A stretch of 64,000 nt of DNA, from contig JADKEB010000008.1 in the NCBI GenBank assembly GCA_016718205.1, positions 1 through 64,000 of the forward strand. The letters are read 5' to 3'. Position 1 is the stretch's first letter, and each line of letters begins with the position of its first letter. Below the pieces are notes generated by a model, which saw only the letters and a list, made by a program, of their open reading frames with translations, ran no database searches and was not told where the DNA came from. Below, piece by piece: positions 63,088-64,000 of the stretch. Source of the DNA: Saprospiraceae bacterium (GTDB taxonomy: Bacteria > Bacteroidota > Bacteroidia > Chitinophagales > Saprospiraceae). A program made the translations under genes and the position numbers.

Positions 63088-63777
63088 TCAGGACTCAATC
63101 ACAAGTTTAAATCCTACTCCATGTATATTGTCCAATTTGATTTTTGGGTCACCTGACAGATATTTACGCAATCTGCTTATGAAAACATCCATACTTCTGC
63201 CTAGGAAATAATCGTCTTCGCCCCAGAGTTTTTCAAGAATCAGACTCCTCTTTACCACATTGTTTTTATGATCCAGGAGCATCTTCAGAAGGTCAGCTTC
63301 CTTTTGCGTAAGATTTCTGCTATCTCCATCCAAAGACAACACAAGATTTCTGTAGTCAAAGCTATAATTGCCCACTTTATACTGATCATTGATGGAGACA
63401 GATACATATTTCCTCCTGAGAAATACTTCAATTTTTAAAATCAGCTCCTCTATGCTAAATGGTTTTGTGATATAATCATCAGCTCCCAACCTTAAACCCT
63501 GAATCCTGTCTTCTTTCATACTCTTAGCTGTAAGAAATAAAATAGGAACATTAGGGTCAGTTGACCTGATTTTTTCTGCTACTGCAAATCCATCCATTTT
63601 AGGCAACATCACATCCAAAATACACAAATCATATGTCGACTTAAAAAAAGATTCGATGGCACTTTCTCCATCCAGACAATGATCTACTGCATATCCATGG
63701 ATTTCAAGATTGTCTTTAGTCACAAAACTTAAGGTTTCGTCATCTTCGACATATAATATTTTGGGTTTTTCGTTCAT
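63088..63777 (-). CDS. OmpR/PhoB-type response regulator
   Basis: 229 aa. The receiver domain has acidic EDD at 11-13, phospho-acceptor Asp55 in LCILDVMLPKMDG and Lys in FLTAKSMKED; the C-terminal winged helix has LTQKEADLLKMLLDHKNNVVKRSLILEKLWG and SMDVFISRLRKYLSGDPKIKL. It follows the histidine kinase gene with a 4-bp gap between the kinase stop and its ATG, so the two are one operon. Convergent with the SLBB gene 11 bp away. Target genes unknown. Confidence 0.93.
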   Translation of the reverse strand: MNEKPKILYVEDDETLSFVTKDNLEIHGYAVDHCLDGESAIESFFKSTYDLCILDVMLPKMDGFAVAEKIRSTDPNVPILFLTAKSMKEDRIQGLRLGADDYITKPFSIEELILKIEVFLRRKYVSVSINDQYKVGNYSFDYRNLVLSLDGDSRNLTQKEADLLKMLLDHKNNVVKRSLILEKLWGEDDYFLGRSMDVFISRLRKYLSGDPKIKLDNIHGVGFKLVIES

Positions 63778-63781
63778 CTTT

Positions 63782-64000
63782 TTATAATTTTGACATTCTG
63801 ATTATAAACTCCGTACCTGATCCGGTTTCTGATATCACCTGGATTTGCCATCCATGGGCAAGACATATATTTTTAACGTAATACAAACCTAATCCAAATC
63901 CTTTTACATTGTGTACATCTCCTGTAGATACTCTGTAAAATTTATCAAATAACTTTTTCTGATTTTCTTTATCGATTCCAATCCCGTGGTCTTTGATATG
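63782..64000 (-). CDS. Sensor histidine kinase, C-terminal part (cut by window edge)
   Basis: The visible 72 residues are the end of a HATPase_c domain: DHGIGIDKENQKKLFDKFYRV (N/G1 box), then GFGLGLYYVKNICLAHGW (G2 box) and VISETGSGTEFIIRM before TAA at 63782-63784. The sensor and HisKA parts lie outside. It is the cognate kinase of the adjacent response regulator by position. Confidence 0.9.
   Translation of the reverse strand, partial: HIKDHGIGIDKENQKKLFDKFYRVSTGDVHNVKGFGLGLYYVKNICLAHGWQIQVISETGSGTEFIIRMSKL

Overview
The window looks like a chromosome piece from a member of the Bacteroidota, probably near Saprospiraceae. It is AT-rich, lacks Shine-Dalgarno-like starts, and carries TACCTTTG (the Bacteroidota -7 form TAnnTTTG) just upstream of the RNase P RNA gene, metH and the first gene of the polysaccharide locus. 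Its gene families (UpxY-type antiterminator, YfhO, four-helix-bundle protein, GxxExxY, RhuM, Uma2, Rpn/PF04754) are typical of that phylum. The genus is inference.

Region 1 (1-14.4 kb) is an accessory patchwork. It holds intact toxin-antitoxin pairs (HipBA, HicBA), a MntA/HepT pair whose HepT tail is replaced, broken PIN/VapB modules, a RhuM-like protein and two near-identical Rpn-type nuclease genes. A 1.36 kb imperfect direct repeat occurs twice. A 1283-bp insertion sequence with an 8-bp target duplication splits a small conserved gene, and short non-autonomous relatives of it (MITEs) lie elsewhere. The spacers carry at least nine copies of a dispersed element built of successive hairpins, plus several gene-tail scars: orphan 3' ends of a sugar epimerase and a sugar dehydrogenase joined to unrelated genes.

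Region 2 (14.4-52.9 kb) is a surface-polysaccharide locus, transcribed entirely on the minus strand. It starts with a winged-helix regulator and a NusG/UpxY-type antiterminator and ends with a TviB-like dehydrogenase. Readable pathways are: the UDP-ManNAc3NAcA branch (TviB-like, WbpB, WbpE, WbpD, WbpI) with two tandem WbpG-like amidotransferases and a HisH/HisF pair; a pseudaminic acid branch (PseB, PseC, PseF, methylase, PseA with a second HisH/HisF pair, a double GNAT protein, PseI) in which PseG is not seen; dTDP-sugar genes rfbA and rfbB; Ugd; a Wzz-like chain-length protein; a PglK-like ABC flippase; YfhO; and three glycosyltransferase candidates. Small accessory modules (an NTase plus small-protein pair twice, a YoeB pair, a polyvalent-kinase-like gene, a retropepsin-like gene, Uma2) sit between the sugar genes. 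Many genes at 21-40 kb are broken by single-base shifts, mostly at homopolymers; I treat them as one gene each and flag possible assembly error.

Region 3 (52.9-64 kb) is core-like: the RNase P RNA gene, a methyltransferase, a Wzi-like outer-membrane protein, metH, a Wza-like SLBB export protein (two frameshifts), and a response regulator followed by the end of a histidine kinase cut by the window edge.
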